64,000 nucleotides of DNA from contig JAEYRK010000026.1 in the NCBI GenBank assembly GCA_023435645.1, positions 1 to 64,000 of the forward strand, read 5' to 3'. Source of the DNA: Bacillota bacterium (GTDB lineage: Bacteria > Bacillota > Clostridia > Lachnospirales > Lachnospiraceae). The position numbers were made by a program, and so were the translations under genes. Below are positions 62,834-64,000 of this stretch, piece after piece. How positions within the stretch are numbered: position 1 is the first letter of the stretch; each line of letters opens with the position of its first letter. A model generated the notes under the pieces. The model was not told where the DNA came from. It ran no database searches and saw only the letters and a program-made list of their open reading frames with translations.

Positions 62834-64000
62834 ATGAAGCACATAAAACAATTGTTTCGCCAGCGTATGAGAGCCAATAATAAACCAATGCTTCTGCTTC
62901 AGATGTTCTTTACCATCCTCTTTATTTTACTGATTATTCCGCTGATCAGCGTCTCAGTTTCCTATGTCTTGGGCCTATGGGGTCAGAGCTATCTTACGGA
63001 CAAGAATATCCTGAGCTTTCTAAGATATCCACCTGCTCTTCTGATGTTATCCGCATTGTTTATCCTGATTGTCCTTTATCTGTTCATTATGATGTCCTCA
63101 CATTTTCAATACTGCTGCTACGAGCCCATGCAGAAGAAGCCAAATTATCTTCGTATTCTTGCATTGGGTCTATTCAGAGCACTTCGGGCCGTCTTTCAGG
63201 GGAATATCCTGCTGCCCTTTTTTACCCTGATTTTATTTATTACCATGAATACACCGCTCATGATCAGCCTAATCCTACAGGTGAAATGGAAAGAGCCTGT
63301 ACCGGGCGGTTACGCCGACGTTTTCTTTGTTCGGGGACTGCTACTGCTGTTCCTTGGGCTCTTATGCTTTATCGCCTTCCGGGGCTTATTCTCCCTGCAT
63401 TTTTGTATGCATGAACGATACGGCTTCCTACAAGGACTGGAAGCTTCCAAGAAGCTGATCCGGGGTCATACATTTAAAATTCTATCTATCCTAGTGATTA
63501 CGAATTGCATCCTGGCCCTGATATTTTACCTACTTTATTTCACCGTTCTGTTTCTTACTGCTCTTTTGGTTTATGTTTTTGCTGATAAAGATATCGTCAT
63601 CTCCGTATTTCTATCCTATTATCCGAAGGTGAAGATCTACTTTAGTCTATTGTTCAGTACGGTATGCTTCATCATAAATTTTAATATAGTATCGACGATG
63701 TTTTGTAAGTTTCAGGAGAGTTCCCGCTTTACTCCTTATGAAAAGCCGGCTCTGGATCACGGGGATCCTGATCCTCTTCGTTCTAAAATTAGTAGACGGA
63801 TCGCATTGCTTACCCTGCTGGCTCTGCTTAGTGCCGGTCTGACTAATTTATACCTTACGGTAAAAAACGATTCCTACAGTTTGAAAGAGGCACTGACCGG
63901 AATCCTAATCACCTCACACCGCGGTAATTCGATCTCTGCTCCGGAGAATACACTGATCTCCCTGGAAAGTGCCATCGATTTGCGGGTTGATTATGCGGAA
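62834..64000 (+). CDS. Glycerophosphodiester phosphodiesterase with membrane domain, cut by the window end
   Basis: The frame is open from ATG 62834 (AGAGGAAACC upstream) to the last base, 389 codons. About 330 residues form an N-terminal region with eight or so hydrophobic segments (MRANNKPMLLLQMFFTILFI at the start), and then the catalytic domain begins with ITSHRGNSISAPENTLISLE, the HRGxxxxPENT motif of glycerophosphodiesterases. The rest lies beyond the window. These enzymes release glycerol 3-phosphate from phosphodiesters; the membrane part suggests action at or across the membrane. Confidence 0.9.
   Translation, partial: MKHIKQLFRQRMRANNKPMLLLQMFFTILFILLIIPLISVSVSYVLGLWGQSYLTDKNILSFLRYPPALLMLSALFILIVLYLFIMMSSHFQYCCYEPMQKKPNYLRILALGLFRALRAVFQGNILLPFFTLILFITMNTPLMISLILQVKWKEPVPGGYADVFFVRGLLLLFLGLLCFIAFRGLFSLHFCMHERYGFLQGLEASKKLIRGHTFKILSILVITNCILALIFYLLYFTVLFLTALLVYVFADKDIVISVFLSYYPKVKIYFSLLFSTVCFIINFNIVSTMFCKFQESSRFTPYEKPALDHGDPDPLRSKISRRIALLTLLALLSAGLTNLYLTVKNDSYSLKEALTGILITSHRGNSISAPENTLISLESAIDLRVDYAE

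Overview
The window reads as a chromosomal segment of a low-to-moderate GC Gram-positive anaerobe, most likely a Lachnospiraceae-type clostridium (Clostridium cluster XIVa). This is inferred from gene content and protein style: LplABC-type sugar ABC transporter, rubrerythrin, a second type II topoisomerase pair, many lipoproteins with Pro/Thr or Ala linkers, AgrC/LytTR signalling, strong AGGAGG-type ribosome sites and several TTG starts. No phage, CRISPR array or intact insertion sequence was seen.

Layout. 1-10.3 kb (minus strand): a carbohydrate locus with an AraC regulator, a degenerate MutL-like GHKL protein translationally close to it, solute-binding protein, two permeases, a lipoprotein glycosidase, a GH172/DUF2961 protein and an L-fucose isomerase gene that carries an in-frame TGA. 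10.3-13.3 kb: an ECF sigma/anti-sigma pair bracketed by two direct copies of a ~48-bp hairpin sequence, with a decayed ORF beside it. 13.3-28.7 kb: housekeeping (lysS, greA, a lysA-type decarboxylase, PHP phosphoesterase, parE-parC, guaA), an HPt-like protein without its histidine, a secreted protein and small enzymes. 28.7-43 kb: uvrA, uvrB (with a LexA-like box), rubrerythrin, a transglutaminase-like lipoprotein, YaiI, ThpR, a ComEC-like metallo-hydrolase, DUF3006, a GAF methionine sulfoxide reductase, two zinc-ribbon proteins and shikimate kinase.

41.3-48.5 kb (minus strand) holds what I think is the most interesting system: a flavin-based extracellular electron transfer (FLEET)-type locus with ndh2, a polyprenyl diphosphate synthase, a MenA/UbiA prenyltransferase, a two-repeat lipoprotein and the flavin transferase ApbE. 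The type II NADH dehydrogenase itself carries a low-complexity insert between the first and second C-terminal membrane segments with two exact ApbE flavinylation motifs (DxxSGAT) and two or three degenerate copies, whereas the partner lipoprotein has none. This suggests an NADH dehydrogenase that presents its own covalently bound FMN outside the membrane.

48.5-64 kb: a Big_2-domain remnant, a MATE exporter, two flavodoxin-fold reductases divergent from a TetR regulator with a perfect 14-bp inverted repeat, sbcDC, an AgrC/AgrA-like two-component system followed by two untracked micro-ORFs (19 and 18 codons) with direct repeats and a hairpin over the ribosome site, tRNA-Gln(CUG), an amidohydrolase, a CDF cation exporter and a membrane glycerophosphodiesterase cut by the window end.
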